Origin: Amycolatopsis sp. cg9
Lineage (GTDB): Bacteria; Actinomycetota; Actinomycetes; Mycobacteriales; Pseudonocardiaceae
Length of the DNA: 64,000 bases
Assembly: GCF_041346945.1 (NCBI RefSeq)
Contig: NZ_CP166850.1
Location: forward strand, 3,658,001 to 3,722,000
Reading direction: 5' to 3'
Each line of letters starts with the position of its first letter. Position 1 is the stretch's first letter. The position numbers and the translations under genes were made by a program. Positions 32,433 to 41,352 of this stretch are shown here, one piece after another. Below the pieces are notes generated by a model. That model was not told where the DNA came from. It searched no databases and saw nothing but the letters and a program-made list of their open reading frames with translations.

Positions 32433-34481
32433 GTGCCGCAGGTCGAAACCCACTGCCCCTACTGCGCGCTGCAGTGCGGGATGAGCCTCGACGGCACCCG
32501 CGTGACGCCGCGGGACTTCCCGGTCAACGCCGGTGGCCTGTGCCAGAAGGGCTGGACCTCCGGCAGCCTCCTCACGTCGCCGAAGCGGCTGACCACTCCG
32601 CTGCTGCGCGTGAACGGCGCGCTCGAGCCGGTGAGCTGGGACTTCGCCCTCGACTTCGTCGCGCGCAAGCTGGCCGAGATCAAGGCGGAACACGGCCCCG
32701 ACGCCACCGCGATCTTCGGCGGTGGGGGACTCACCAACGAAAAGGCCTACCTGCTCGGCAAGTTCGCCCGCGTCGCGCTCGGCACCTCGCAGATCGACTA
32801 CAACGGCCGGTTCTGCATGTCGTCGGCCGCCGCCGCGGGGAGCAAGGCGTTCGGGCTCGACCGCGGGATGCCGTTCCCCGTCACCGATCTCAAGCAGGCC
32901 GACGTCGTGCTGCTCGCCGGGGCGAACCCGGCCGAGACGATGCCGCCGTTCACACAGCACCTGCGCGGGAGCGACCTGATCGTCGTCGACCCGCGGCGGA
33001 CGCCGACCGCCGAACTGGCGAGCCTGCACCTCGCGCCCGCGCCCGGCACCGATCTCGCGCTGGCGCTGGGGATCCTGCACGCCGTCGTCGCCGACGGCCA
33101 CCTCGACCAGTCCTATGTGGACGAGCGCACCAGCGGGTTCGGAGCCGCGTGGCGGATCGTCGCGTCGTGGTGGCCGGAACGCGCCGAGCGCGTCACCGGG
33201 GTGCCGGCCGCCGACATGCGCCTCGCCGCGGCGAAGCTCGCCGGCGCCCGCAACGCCTACATCCTCACCGCGCGCGGGACCGAGCAGCACGCCACCGGCA
33301 CCGCGACCGTCGGCGCCTGGATCAACCTCGCCCTCGCGCTCGGCATGCCGGGCCGGGCGGGCTCCGGTTACGGTTGCCTCACCGGCCAGGGCAACGGACA
33401 GGGCGGCCGCGAGCACGGCCAGAAGGCCGACCAGCTGCCCGGCTACCGCAAGCTCGACGACCCGGCCGCCCGCGAGTACGTCGCCGGCGTGTGGGGCGTC
33501 GAGCCGGACAGCCTGCCCGGCCCGGGGCGCTCGGCCTCCGAACTGCTCGAAGCGCTCGGCCAGGAAGGCGGCCCGAAAGCGCTGATGGTCTTCGGCAGCA
33601 ACGTCGTCGTCTCGGCGCCGCGCTCGCAGCGCGTCCAAGACCGGCTGTCCGAACTGGACTTCCTCGTCGTCGCCGACTTCGTGCTGTCGGAAACCGCCGC
33701 GCTGGCCGACGTCGTCCTGCCGGTCACGCAGTGGGCCGAGGAGCACGGCACGCTCACCAACCTGGAGGGCCGGGTCCTGCTGCGGCGCAAGGCCCTCGAC
33801 CCGCCGCCCGGCGTCCGGTCCGATCTGGACGTCCTCAACGGACTGGCGAAACGGCTGGGGCAGCCCGAAAACCGGTTCCCCGCCGACGCCGAGACGGTGT
33901 TCGAGGAGCTGCGGATCGCGTCCAAGGGCGGGATCGCCGACTACTCCGGCGTCAGCTACGACCGCCTGCGCGCCGGCGAAGCCCTGCACTGGCCGGTCCC
34001 GGCGGACGACCACCCCGGCACCCCGCGGATGTTCCTCGACAGCTTCGCCCACCCGGACGGCCGCGCGCGGTTCGTGCCGGTCGAGCACACCGGCCCGGCC
34101 GAGCTGCCCGACGACGAGTTCCCGCTGACGGCCACCACCGGCCGGGTGCTGCAGCACTACCAGTCGGGTGCGCAGACCCGGCTGATCGAGGAACTCAACG
34201 ACGTGGTGCCGGAGGCGTTCGTCGAGGTGCACCCGGACACCGCCAAGCGCGCCGGGCTCGAAGAAGGCGATCCCGCGCTGATCCGGTCCCGCCGCGGCGA
34301 GACCACGGCCAAGGTCCGGTTCGTCCAGAGCCTCCAGCCCGACCTCGTCTTCCTGCCGTTCCACTTCCCGGGTGAGCAGCGCGCCAACCTGTTCACCAAC
34401 CCGGCGCTCGACCCGGTGAGCCGGATGCCGGAGTTCAAGGTGTGTGCCGTGTCCCTGTCTACTGTGGATGGTGCCGCATGA
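32433..34481 (+). CDS. nasA: Assimilatory nitrate reductase catalytic subunit (NasA)
   Basis: 682 residues from GTG at 32433 (GAGGAGG upstream; GTG at 32427 overlaps that site). The [4Fe-4S] motif is C8-x2-C11-x3-C15-x21-C37. The bis-MGD molybdenum ligand is C128 in NGRFCMSSAAA, as in NapA/NasA-type enzymes. The C-terminal third is the molybdopterin dinucleotide-binding domain (TATTGRVLQHYQSGAQTR). The cytoplasmic enzyme reduces nitrate to nitrite. Its stop overlaps the nasC start (ATGA). First gene of a six-gene operon. No BFD-type [2Fe-2S] domain is present at its C-terminus; that function is carried by the next protein. Confidence 0.95.
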   Translation: MPQVETHCPYCALQCGMSLDGTRVTPRDFPVNAGGLCQKGWTSGSLLTSPKRLTTPLLRVNGALEPVSWDFALDFVARKLAEIKAEHGPDATAIFGGGGLTNEKAYLLGKFARVALGTSQIDYNGRFCMSSAAAAGSKAFGLDRGMPFPVTDLKQADVVLLAGANPAETMPPFTQHLRGSDLIVVDPRRTPTAELASLHLAPAPGTDLALALGILHAVVADGHLDQSYVDERTSGFGAAWRIVASWWPERAERVTGVPAADMRLAAAKLAGARNAYILTARGTEQHATGTATVGAWINLALALGMPGRAGSGYGCLTGQGNGQGGREHGQKADQLPGYRKLDDPAAREYVAGVWGVEPDSLPGPGRSASELLEALGQEGGPKALMVFGSNVVVSAPRSQRVQDRLSELDFLVVADFVLSETAALADVVLPVTQWAEEHGTLTNLEGRVLLRRKALDPPPGVRSDLDVLNGLAKRLGQPENRFPADAETVFEELRIASKGGIADYSGVSYDRLRAGEALHWPVPADDHPGTPRMFLDSFAHPDGRARFVPVEHTGPAELPDDEFPLTATTGRVLQHYQSGAQTRLIEELNDVVPEAFVEVHPDTAKRAGLEEGDPALIRSRRGETTAKVRFVQSLQPDLVFLPFHFPGEQRANLFTNPALDPVSRMPEFKVCAVSLSTVDGAA

Positions 34482-35905
34482 CCCCCCGTGAAGTCGTCAT
34501 CGTCGGCTACGGCATGGCCGGTGCCCGGCTGGCCGACGAAATCCGCCGCCGCGACCCGATCGCCGAACGCGTTCGCCTGACCGTGCTCGGCGCCGAGAAG
34601 CACGCCGCCTACAACCGGGTGCTGCTCTCGGCCGTCGTCGCCGGCGGGATGAGCGCCGAGAGTGTCCGCCTGCACGACGACGAATGGGCCGTGCGCCACA
34701 ACATCGACCTGCGGCTCGGGGTCGACGTCGCCCGCATCGACCGCGAGAAGCGCTGCGTCGAACTCGGCGACGGCTCCACAGTGGACTACGACGCGCTCGT
34801 GCTCGCCACCGGCGCCAACCCGTGGATCCCGCCGGTCGAAGGCCTCGAGGCCGGCCCGGGTGTGGTCGCCTTCCGCAGCCTCGACGACTGCGCCAAGATC
34901 CTCGAAGCCGCCCGGTTCGGCGCGCCCGTCGCGGTGCTCGGCGGCGGCCTGCTCGGCCTGGAAGCCGCCCGCGGCCTGGCCGGGCGCGGCAACCAGGTGA
35001 CCGTCGTGCACCCGCTGGGGCACGTCATGGAGCGCCAGCTCGACCCGGCCGCCGGGCACGTACTGGCCCGGCAGCTCACCGACATGGGTGTGACGTTCAA
35101 GTTCGGCGCCACCGCCGCCCGCTACCTCCCCGGCGACGGCCTCAAGCTCGACGACGGCACCCTCGTCCCGGCCGACCTGGTGGTCGTCGCGGCGGGGGTC
35201 CGCGCCGAGACGCGCCTGGCCGTCGAAGCCGGGCTCGACGTCGAGGGAGCTGTGCTGGTGGACGACACGCTGCGCACCAGCGACGGCCGCATCCACGCCC
35301 TCGGCGACTGCGCCCGCCACCCCGGCGCCCCGGCCGGGCTGATCCAGCCCGCGTGGGAGCAGGCCGAAGTCCTCGCGGACGTCCTGACCGGGACGAACGC
35401 GGCCGCCCGGTACCGCGGCACGACCGCCGTGACCCGGCTCAAAGCTCGCGGCATCGACCTCGCCGCGCTCGGTGAGACGCAGCTCGACGCCGGTACCCCC
35501 GACGCCGAGGTGCTGACGTTCAACGACCCCACCGGCGGCCGGTACGGAAAGCTCGTCGTCCGCGAAAACCGCGTGGCCGGAGCGATCCTGCTCGGCCTGC
35601 CCGACGCGGCCGCCACGATCACCCAGTTCCACGACCGCGGCACGCTGCTGCCCGACGACCGCCTCGCCGTCCTGCTCGGCCGCGCGCTGCCCACCGGCAG
35701 CACCCCGGCCGCCAGCCCGGCCGACCTGCCCGCCGCCGCGGTGATCTGCCGCTGCAACAACGTCACCAAGGGCCGGCTGGTCGAAGCGTGGAAGGCCGGC
35801 GCCACCGACACTCCCGCACTGGCGCGGGCCACGCGGGCCACGACGGGCTGCGGCGGGTGCACCGACACCGTCGGCGGCATCGCCAACTGGCTCGCGGCGC
35901 AATGA
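34478..35905 (+). CDS. nasC: FAD-dependent electron-transfer subunit of nitrate reductase (NasC)
   Basis: 475 residues from ATG at 34478. FAD motif VVIVGYGMAGARLADE, NAD motif VAVLGGGLLGLEAARG (about 150-165) and ALGDCARH. The C-terminus carries a BFD-like [2Fe-2S] domain (CRCNNVTKG and TGCGGC). It is homologous to the N-terminal half of NirB. It should pass electrons from NAD(P)H to NasA. The name follows the nas operon of Amycolatopsis mediterranei, from memory. ATGA overlap with nasA; the next gene follows directly. Confidence 0.92.
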   Translation: MTPREVVIVGYGMAGARLADEIRRRDPIAERVRLTVLGAEKHAAYNRVLLSAVVAGGMSAESVRLHDDEWAVRHNIDLRLGVDVARIDREKRCVELGDGSTVDYDALVLATGANPWIPPVEGLEAGPGVVAFRSLDDCAKILEAARFGAPVAVLGGGLLGLEAARGLAGRGNQVTVVHPLGHVMERQLDPAAGHVLARQLTDMGVTFKFGATAARYLPGDGLKLDDGTLVPADLVVVAAGVRAETRLAVEAGLDVEGAVLVDDTLRTSDGRIHALGDCARHPGAPAGLIQPAWEQAEVLADVLTGTNAAARYRGTTAVTRLKARGIDLAALGETQLDAGTPDAEVLTFNDPTGGRYGKLVVRENRVAGAILLGLPDAAATITQFHDRGTLLPDDRLAVLLGRALPTGSTPAASPADLPAAAVICRCNNVTKGRLVEAWKAGATDTPALARATRATTGCGGCTDTVGGIANWLAAQ

Positions 35906-35934
35906 CCAACCCGACCCGTCGCAAGGAGAACTCC

Positions 35935-37293
35935 GTGGCACACCAAGGCAAGCACTGGATCGAGCACTGGGAACCCGAGAACGAAGAGTTCTGGGAGTCC
36001 ACGGGCAAGAAGATCGCCCGCCGCAACCTCTGGTTCTCGGTCTTCGCCGAGCACATCGGCTTTTCGATCTGGACCCTGTGGTCGGTGATCGTGCTGTTCA
36101 TGGGCAAGGACTACGGTTTCTCCGCCGCCGACAAGTTCCTGCTCGTCTCGACGCCGACGCTGATCGGCGGCCTGATGCGGCTGCCCTACACCTTCGCCGT
36201 GGCGAAGTTCGGCGGTCGCAACTGGACGGTCGTGTCGGCCGCCCTGCTGCTGATCCCGACGATCCTCGCGGCGGTCGTGCTGCACCCCGGCACGTCGCTC
36301 GGCACCTTCCTGCTGGTCGCGGCGCTCGGCGGCGTCGGCGGCGGCAACTTCGCGTCGTCGATGACGAACATCAACACCTTCTACCCCGAGAAGCACAAGG
36401 GCTGGGCCCTCGGCCTCAACGCGGGCGGCGGCAACCTCGGCGTCGCCGCGATCCAGCTGATCGGGCTCCTGGTGATCGGCACGGCCGGCGCGACCGCGCC
36501 GCGGATCGTGCTCTACGTCTACATCCCGCTGATCGTCGTCGCCGCGGTGTGCGCGTACTTCTACATGGACAACCTCGCCACCGTGAAGGGCGACACCAAG
36601 GCGATGCGCGAGGTCGTCAAGGACCCGCACACCTGGGTCATGTCGTTCCTCTACGTCGGCACGTTCGGTTCGTTCATCGGCTACAGCTTCGCCTTCGGCC
36701 TGGTGCTGCAGAACCAGTTCGGCCGCACCCCGCTGCAGGCGGCCGCGGTGACGTTCCTCGGCCCGCTGCTCGGCTCGCTTTCGCGGCCGACGGGCGGCTG
36801 GCTGGCCGACCGGATCGGTGGCGGCAAGATCACCTTCTTCACCTTCATCGGGATGGCGCTGGCCACCGTGGTGCTGATCCTCGCGTCGACGTCGAAGTCC
36901 CTCGCGCTGTTCACGGTCGCCTTCATCGTGCTGTTCGTGCTCACCGGCGTCGGCAACGGCTCGACGTACAAGATGATCCCGGCGATCTTCCGCGCCAAGG
37001 CGAAGGTGGCGATCTCGAACGGCGCCGAGGAAGCGGCCGAGCTGCTCAAAGCGCGGCGCCTGTCCGGCGCGCTGATCGGCCTGGCCGGCGCGATCGGCGC
37101 CGAGGGCGGCCTGTTCATCAACCTGGCCTTCCGGCAGTCGTTCGCCGACGCCAAGAGCGGGGTCCCCGCCTTCATCGGGTTCCTCGTCTTCTACGGGCTG
37201 TGCTTCGCCGTCACCTGGGCGGTCTACCTGCGCAAGCCCGCCGAACAGCCCACGAGTGAGCGCGGTCTGGCGCTCGCGGGAGCGGAGGTCTGA
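35935..37293 (+). CDS. nasK: NarK-type nitrate/nitrite MFS transporter (NasK)
   Basis: 452 residues. GTG at 35935 is preferred because AAGGAG lies 8 bases upstream; ATG at 35902, overlapping the nasC stop, would add 11 residues. Twelve membrane helices. The two NNP-family signatures are present: GGNFASSMTNINTFYPEKHKG (the nitrate signature, about 140-160) and a second near GNGSTYKMIPAIFR. The Arg pair that binds nitrate is likely R89-type and R305-type, by family. It imports nitrate for the reductase encoded upstream. Confidence 0.93.
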   Translation: MAHQGKHWIEHWEPENEEFWESTGKKIARRNLWFSVFAEHIGFSIWTLWSVIVLFMGKDYGFSAADKFLLVSTPTLIGGLMRLPYTFAVAKFGGRNWTVVSAALLLIPTILAAVVLHPGTSLGTFLLVAALGGVGGGNFASSMTNINTFYPEKHKGWALGLNAGGGNLGVAAIQLIGLLVIGTAGATAPRIVLYVYIPLIVVAAVCAYFYMDNLATVKGDTKAMREVVKDPHTWVMSFLYVGTFGSFIGYSFAFGLVLQNQFGRTPLQAAAVTFLGPLLGSLSRPTGGWLADRIGGGKITFFTFIGMALATVVLILASTSKSLALFTVAFIVLFVLTGVGNGSTYKMIPAIFRAKAKVAISNGAEEAAELLKARRLSGALIGLAGAIGAEGGLFINLAFRQSFADAKSGVPAFIGFLVFYGLCFAVTWAVYLRKPAEQPTSERGLALAGAEV

Positions 37294-37294
37294 G

Positions 37295-39802
37295 ATGCCC
37301 ACCCTGGTCGTCGCCGGACACGGCATGGTCGCCCACCGGCTCGTGGAGGCGGTGCGCGCGGAAGACCCTTCCGGCAACTGGCACGTCGTCGTCCTGTCCG
37401 AGGAGCCGCGTCCGGCGTACGACCGGGTGGCGCTGACGTCCTACGTGGACACCTGGAACCCCGCTTCGCTGGCACTGCCCGGTTCGGACTACGCCGGTGA
37501 CCCGCACGTCGACCTGCGGCTCGGCGAGCTGGCCGTCTCGGTGGACCGGGCCGCGAAGACGGTCACCACGGCGTCCGGCGCCGTGCAGCCGTACGACGCG
37601 CTGGTCCTGGCCACCGGCTCGCGGCCGTTCGTGCCGCCGGTGCCCGGCCACGACCTCCAGGGCTGCTTCGTCTACCGGACCATCGAGGACCTCGACGCGA
37701 TCCGCGCCGCGGCCGTCGACAAGCCGGGCCGCGGCCGGCGCTCGGCCGTCGTCATCGGCGGTGGCCTGCTCGGCCTGGAAGCCGCGAAGGCGTTGCGGGA
37801 CATGGGACTCTCCCCGCACGTCGTCGAGATGGCGCCGCGGCTGATGCCGCTGCAGGTCGACGAGGGCGGTGGCTCGCTGCTGCGGCGGCTCATCACGAAC
37901 CTCGACGTCACCGTCCACACGGGAACGTCGACCGACGCCATCGAAGCCGACGGCTCGCGGCTGCTCGCCAAGCTGGGCAACGGCACCGAGCTCGACGTCG
38001 ACCTCGTCGTGTTCTCCGCCGGCGTCCGGCCGCGGGACGACCTCGCCCGCCAGTCCGGCCTCGAGGTGGGCCCGCGCGGCGGCGTGCTGACCGATTCGTC
38101 GTGCCGCACGAGCGACCCCGCGGTGTACGCGATCGGCGAGTGCGCCGCGGTCGAGGGCCGCGTGTACGGCATCGTGGCGCCCGGCTACGCGATGGCCGAG
38201 ATCGTCGCCGCGCAGCTCACCGGCGGCTCCGGCGAGTTCCCGGAGCCGGACACCTCCACGAAGCTCAAGCTGATGGGCGTCGACGTGGCGTCGTTCGGGG
38301 ACGCGCACGCGAAGACCGAAGGCGCGCTGGAAGTCGCCGTCAACGACGCGGTCGCCGGCACGTACAAGAAGCTCGTGGTCACCGACGACGGCAAGACGCT
38401 CCTGGGCGGTGTGCTCGTCGGCGACGCGACCGAGTACAACACCCTGCGCGCGCTGGTCGGCCGTCCGCTGCCGGCCGAGCCGGGCGCGATCCTCGCCCCG
38501 GCGGGCGGCGGCGCGGCGGTCGGTGTCGACGCGCTCCCGGACGCGGCGCAGATCTGCTCGTGCAACGCGGTCTCCAAGGGCACGATCACCCGCGCCATCC
38601 ACGAGGACGGCTGCGACTCGGTGCCCAAGCTCAAGGCGTGCACCCGCGCCGGCACCGCGTGCGGCTCGTGCGTCCCACTGCTCGGCAAGCTGCTGAGCGC
38701 GGCCGGCGTCGAGCAGTCGAAGGCCTTGTGCGAGCACTTCCCGCAGTCGCGCGCTGAGCTGTTCGAGATCGTCCAGGCCACCCGCATCACGACGTTCAGC
38801 GAGCTGATCGGCCGCTACGGCTCGGGCAGCGGCTGCGCGGTCTGCAAGCCCGCGGTGGCGTCGATCCTGGCCACCCTCGGCAACGGCCACGTGCTCGGCG
38901 GCGAGCAGATGACGTTGCAGGACACCAACGACCGCTACCTGGCGAACCTGCAGCGCAACGGCACGTACTCGGTCGTCCCGCGGATCCCCGGCGGCGAGAT
39001 CACGCCGGACAAGCTGATCGTGATCGGCGAGGTCGCCCGCGACTTCGGGCTGTACACCAAGATCACCGGCGGGCAGCGGATCGACCTGTTCGGCGCCACG
39101 GTGGACCAGCTGCCGCTGATCTGGCGGCGGCTGGTGGACGCGGGCTTCGAGTCCGGGCACGCGTACGGCAAGGCGCTGCGCACGGTGAAGTCGTGCGTCG
39201 GGTCGACGTGGTGCCGCTACGGCGTGCAGGACAGCGTCGGGCTGGCGATCGAGCTGGAGCTGCGCTACCGCGGGCTGCGGTCGCCGCACAAGCTCAAGTC
39301 GGCGGTCTCGGGGTGCGCGCGGGAGTGCGCGGAGGCGCGGAGCAAGGATTTCGGGATCATCGCCACGGAGAACGGCTGGAACCTCTACGTCGGCGGCAAC
39401 GGCGGCACCACCCCGCGGCACGCCGACCTGCTGGTGTCCGATGTGGACACCGAGACGCTGATCCGGACCATCGACCGGTTCCTGATGTTCTACGTGCGCA
39501 CCGCCGACCGGCTGCAGCGGACCGCGCCGTGGATCGAGGAGCTCGACGGCGGCCTCGACCACCTGCGCGCGGTGATCGTCGACGACTCGCTCGGCATCTG
39601 CGAGGACCTCGACGCGGCGATGGCCAAGCACGTCGACAACTACGCCGACGAGTGGAAGGGCGTCCTCGAGGACCCGGAGAAGCTGGCCCGGTTCTCGTCC
39701 TTCGTCAACGCGCCGGGCACCCCCGACCCGGCGATCTCGTTCCGCGAGGAGCGCGAGCAGAAGGTCCCGGTCATGCTGGGTGTCCCGGAGGTGCGGCGAT
39801 GA
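37295..39802 (+). CDS. nirB: Nitrite reductase large subunit (NirB/NasB)
   Basis: 835 residues from ATG at 37295 (GGAGG upstream). Order: FAD/NAD-binding domain (1-320; ATGSRPFVPPVPGHD and VIGGGLLGLEAAKALR), BFD [2Fe-2S] domain (about 410-460; CSCNAVSKG, TACGSC), a second cysteine-rich CAVCKP segment, then the ferredoxin-like and siroheme/[4Fe-4S] nitrite reductase domains (CVGSTWCRYG and SGCARECAEA give the four cluster cysteines). It reduces nitrite to ammonium in the cytoplasm with NAD(P)H. nirD follows with a four-base overlap. Confidence 0.96.
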   Translation: MPTLVVAGHGMVAHRLVEAVRAEDPSGNWHVVVLSEEPRPAYDRVALTSYVDTWNPASLALPGSDYAGDPHVDLRLGELAVSVDRAAKTVTTASGAVQPYDALVLATGSRPFVPPVPGHDLQGCFVYRTIEDLDAIRAAAVDKPGRGRRSAVVIGGGLLGLEAAKALRDMGLSPHVVEMAPRLMPLQVDEGGGSLLRRLITNLDVTVHTGTSTDAIEADGSRLLAKLGNGTELDVDLVVFSAGVRPRDDLARQSGLEVGPRGGVLTDSSCRTSDPAVYAIGECAAVEGRVYGIVAPGYAMAEIVAAQLTGGSGEFPEPDTSTKLKLMGVDVASFGDAHAKTEGALEVAVNDAVAGTYKKLVVTDDGKTLLGGVLVGDATEYNTLRALVGRPLPAEPGAILAPAGGGAAVGVDALPDAAQICSCNAVSKGTITRAIHEDGCDSVPKLKACTRAGTACGSCVPLLGKLLSAAGVEQSKALCEHFPQSRAELFEIVQATRITTFSELIGRYGSGSGCAVCKPAVASILATLGNGHVLGGEQMTLQDTNDRYLANLQRNGTYSVVPRIPGGEITPDKLIVIGEVARDFGLYTKITGGQRIDLFGATVDQLPLIWRRLVDAGFESGHAYGKALRTVKSCVGSTWCRYGVQDSVGLAIELELRYRGLRSPHKLKSAVSGCARECAEARSKDFGIIATENGWNLYVGGNGGTTPRHADLLVSDVDTETLIRTIDRFLMFYVRTADRLQRTAPWIEELDGGLDHLRAVIVDDSLGICEDLDAAMAKHVDNYADEWKGVLEDPEKLARFSSFVNAPGTPDPAISFREEREQKVPVMLGVPEVRR

Positions 39803-40143
39803 CGACGTCGATCGAGCGAACCTGGACGGCGGTCTGCGCCGCCGACGCGGTCCCCGAGTACGCGGGGGTGGCGGCGCTGCTCGACGGCGGCGTCCAGGTG
39901 GCGATCTTCCACCTGCCGGGCGACCGGTGGTACGCGCTGTCCAACTGGGACCCGTGCAGCGGCGCGGCGGTGCTCTCCCGCGGGATCGTCGGGGACGCCG
40001 GCGGTGTCCCGGTGGTCGCCTCGCCCGTCTACAAGGAACGGTTCACGCTCGACGGTGGACAGTGCCTGGACGCCGAGGACGTGTCCGTTCCGGTGTACGA
40101 GGTGCGCGTGCGAGAGGGCGTGGTCGAAGTGGAGAGCCCGTGA
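39799..40143 (+). CDS. nirD: Nitrite reductase small subunit (NirD)
   Basis: 114 residues from ATG at 39799 (ATGA overlap with nirB). It has the Rieske-like fold (WYALSNWDPCSGAAVLSRGI, then VASPVYKERFTLDGGQCLD) but lacks the Cys-His pairs that bind [2Fe-2S], as is normal for NirD. It stabilises NirB. Its stop overlaps the start of the HemD-winged-helix gene (GTGA). Confidence 0.95.
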   Translation: MTTSIERTWTAVCAADAVPEYAGVAALLDGGVQVAIFHLPGDRWYALSNWDPCSGAAVLSRGIVGDAGGVPVVASPVYKERFTLDGGQCLDAEDVSVPVYEVRVREGVVEVESP

Positions 40144-41243
40144 CCGGCGTCCTCCCGCTGACCGGCTTCGTGGTCGGCATCACCGCGGCGCGCCGAGCCG
40201 ACGAGCTCGGCGCGCTACTGGTGCGCAAGGGGGCGAGCGTCCGCTACGGCCCGGCGATCCGGATCGTGCCCCTGACCGACGACACGGAACTGCACTCGGC
40301 GACGGCCGGGTTGCTCGAGGCGCCGGTGGACGCGGTGGTCGCGACGACCGGCATCGGCTTCCGCGGCTGGCTCGAGGCGGCTGAAGGCTGGGGACTCGGC
40401 GACGCGCTGGTCTCGCGGCTCTCGGACTGTGCCCTGCTGGCCCGGGGGCCGAAGGTGACCGGTGCGATCCGCGCGGCGGGGTTGTCCGAGGCGTACTCGC
40501 CGGCGTCGGAGAGCAACGCGGAGCTGTTGCAGCACCTGCTGGCCACCGACGTCTCGGGCAAGCGGATCGCGGTGCAGCTGCACGGCGAGCCGTTGCCGTA
40601 CTTCGTGGAGACGTTGCGGGCGGCGGGGGCGGAGGTCATCGAGATCTCGGTGTACCGCTGGGTCGGCCCGGTGGACCCGGGCCCGGTGGACCGGCTCCTG
40701 GACGGCGTCTTGGACGGGTCGATCCACGCGCTGCCGTTCACGAGCGCCCCGGCGGTGGCTTCGCTGCTGGCGCTGGCCCGGCGCACGGGCCGGCTGCCGG
40801 GCCTGGTCTCGGCGCTGTCGGGCCCGGTGGTGGCGGCCTGCGTCGGCCCGATCACGGCGGGACCGCTGGCGGCGCTGGGGGTGCCGACGGTCCAGCCGCA
40901 CCGGGCGCGGATCGGCGCGCTGGCCCGCACGGTGGCGGAGACGCTGGTGACGCGCTCGCCCCGGTTCTCCGCGGGCGGCCGGGAGATCGAACTGCGCGGC
41001 CAGGCGGCCATCGTGGACGGTGACTGGCGGGAGGTGGCGCCGGCGCCGATGGCGTTGCTGCGAGCGCTGGCGGCCTCGCCGGGGCGGGTGGTGTCCCGGC
41101 GCGAGCTGATCTCGGCGTTGCCGGGAGGCGGCGAGGAGCACGCGGTGGAGACGGCGATCGGGCGCCTGCGGACGTCGCTGGGCGGCGGGAAGGTCGTCCA
41201 GACGGTGGTGAAGCGCGGGTACCGGCTGGCCGTGGACGCCTGA
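40140..41243 (+). CDS. Uroporphyrinogen-III synthase / winged-helix fusion protein
   Basis: 367 residues from GTG at 40140. Residues 1-265 form a HemD domain (GITAARRADELGALL, then IAVQLHGEPLPYFVETLR, LPFTSAPAVASLLALA, and VVAACVGPITAGPL). Residues about 280-365 form an OmpR/PhoB-type winged helix (APAPMALLRALAASPGRVVS, ISALPGGGEEHAVETAIGRL, VQTVVKRGYRLAV). M. tuberculosis Rv0260c, beside the narK3-nirBD region, has the same fusion. Siroheme of NirB derives from uroporphyrinogen III. The protein may make the precursor, or the enzyme domain may have become a tetrapyrrole sensor feeding the DNA-binding domain. Direct repeats immediately downstream (41249) could be its target. Confidence 0.9.
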   Translation: MTGVLPLTGFVVGITAARRADELGALLVRKGASVRYGPAIRIVPLTDDTELHSATAGLLEAPVDAVVATTGIGFRGWLEAAEGWGLGDALVSRLSDCALLARGPKVTGAIRAAGLSEAYSPASESNAELLQHLLATDVSGKRIAVQLHGEPLPYFVETLRAAGAEVIEISVYRWVGPVDPGPVDRLLDGVLDGSIHALPFTSAPAVASLLALARRTGRLPGLVSALSGPVVAACVGPITAGPLAALGVPTVQPHRARIGALARTVAETLVTRSPRFSAGGREIELRGQAAIVDGDWREVAPAPMALLRALAASPGRVVSRRELISALPGGGEEHAVETAIGRLRTSLGGGKVVQTVVKRGYRLAVDA

Positions 41244-41248
41244 ACCGC

Positions 41249-41299
41249 GTGTCAGCGGGCGCGTCAGGCCGTGTCAGTGCGGTGGCCATCCGGTGTCAG
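41249..41299 (+). promoter_or_regulatory. Direct repeats GTGTCAG at 22-bp spacing
   Basis: GTGTCAG occurs at 41249-41255, 41271-41277 and 41293-41299, exactly 22 bp apart. The first and third are extended identically (GTGTCAGCGGGC). A fourth, GCGTCAG, is at 41261. Evenly phased direct repeats are the usual targets of OmpR/PhoB winged-helix proteins. They lie 5 bp after the HemD-winged-helix gene and 54 bp before the DUF4097 gene. Confidence 0.5.
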
Positions 41300-41352
41300 C
41301 GGGCCGGGCGAAAGTGGCTTCACACCGAAAACGAGACACCAGGAGCCCCACG

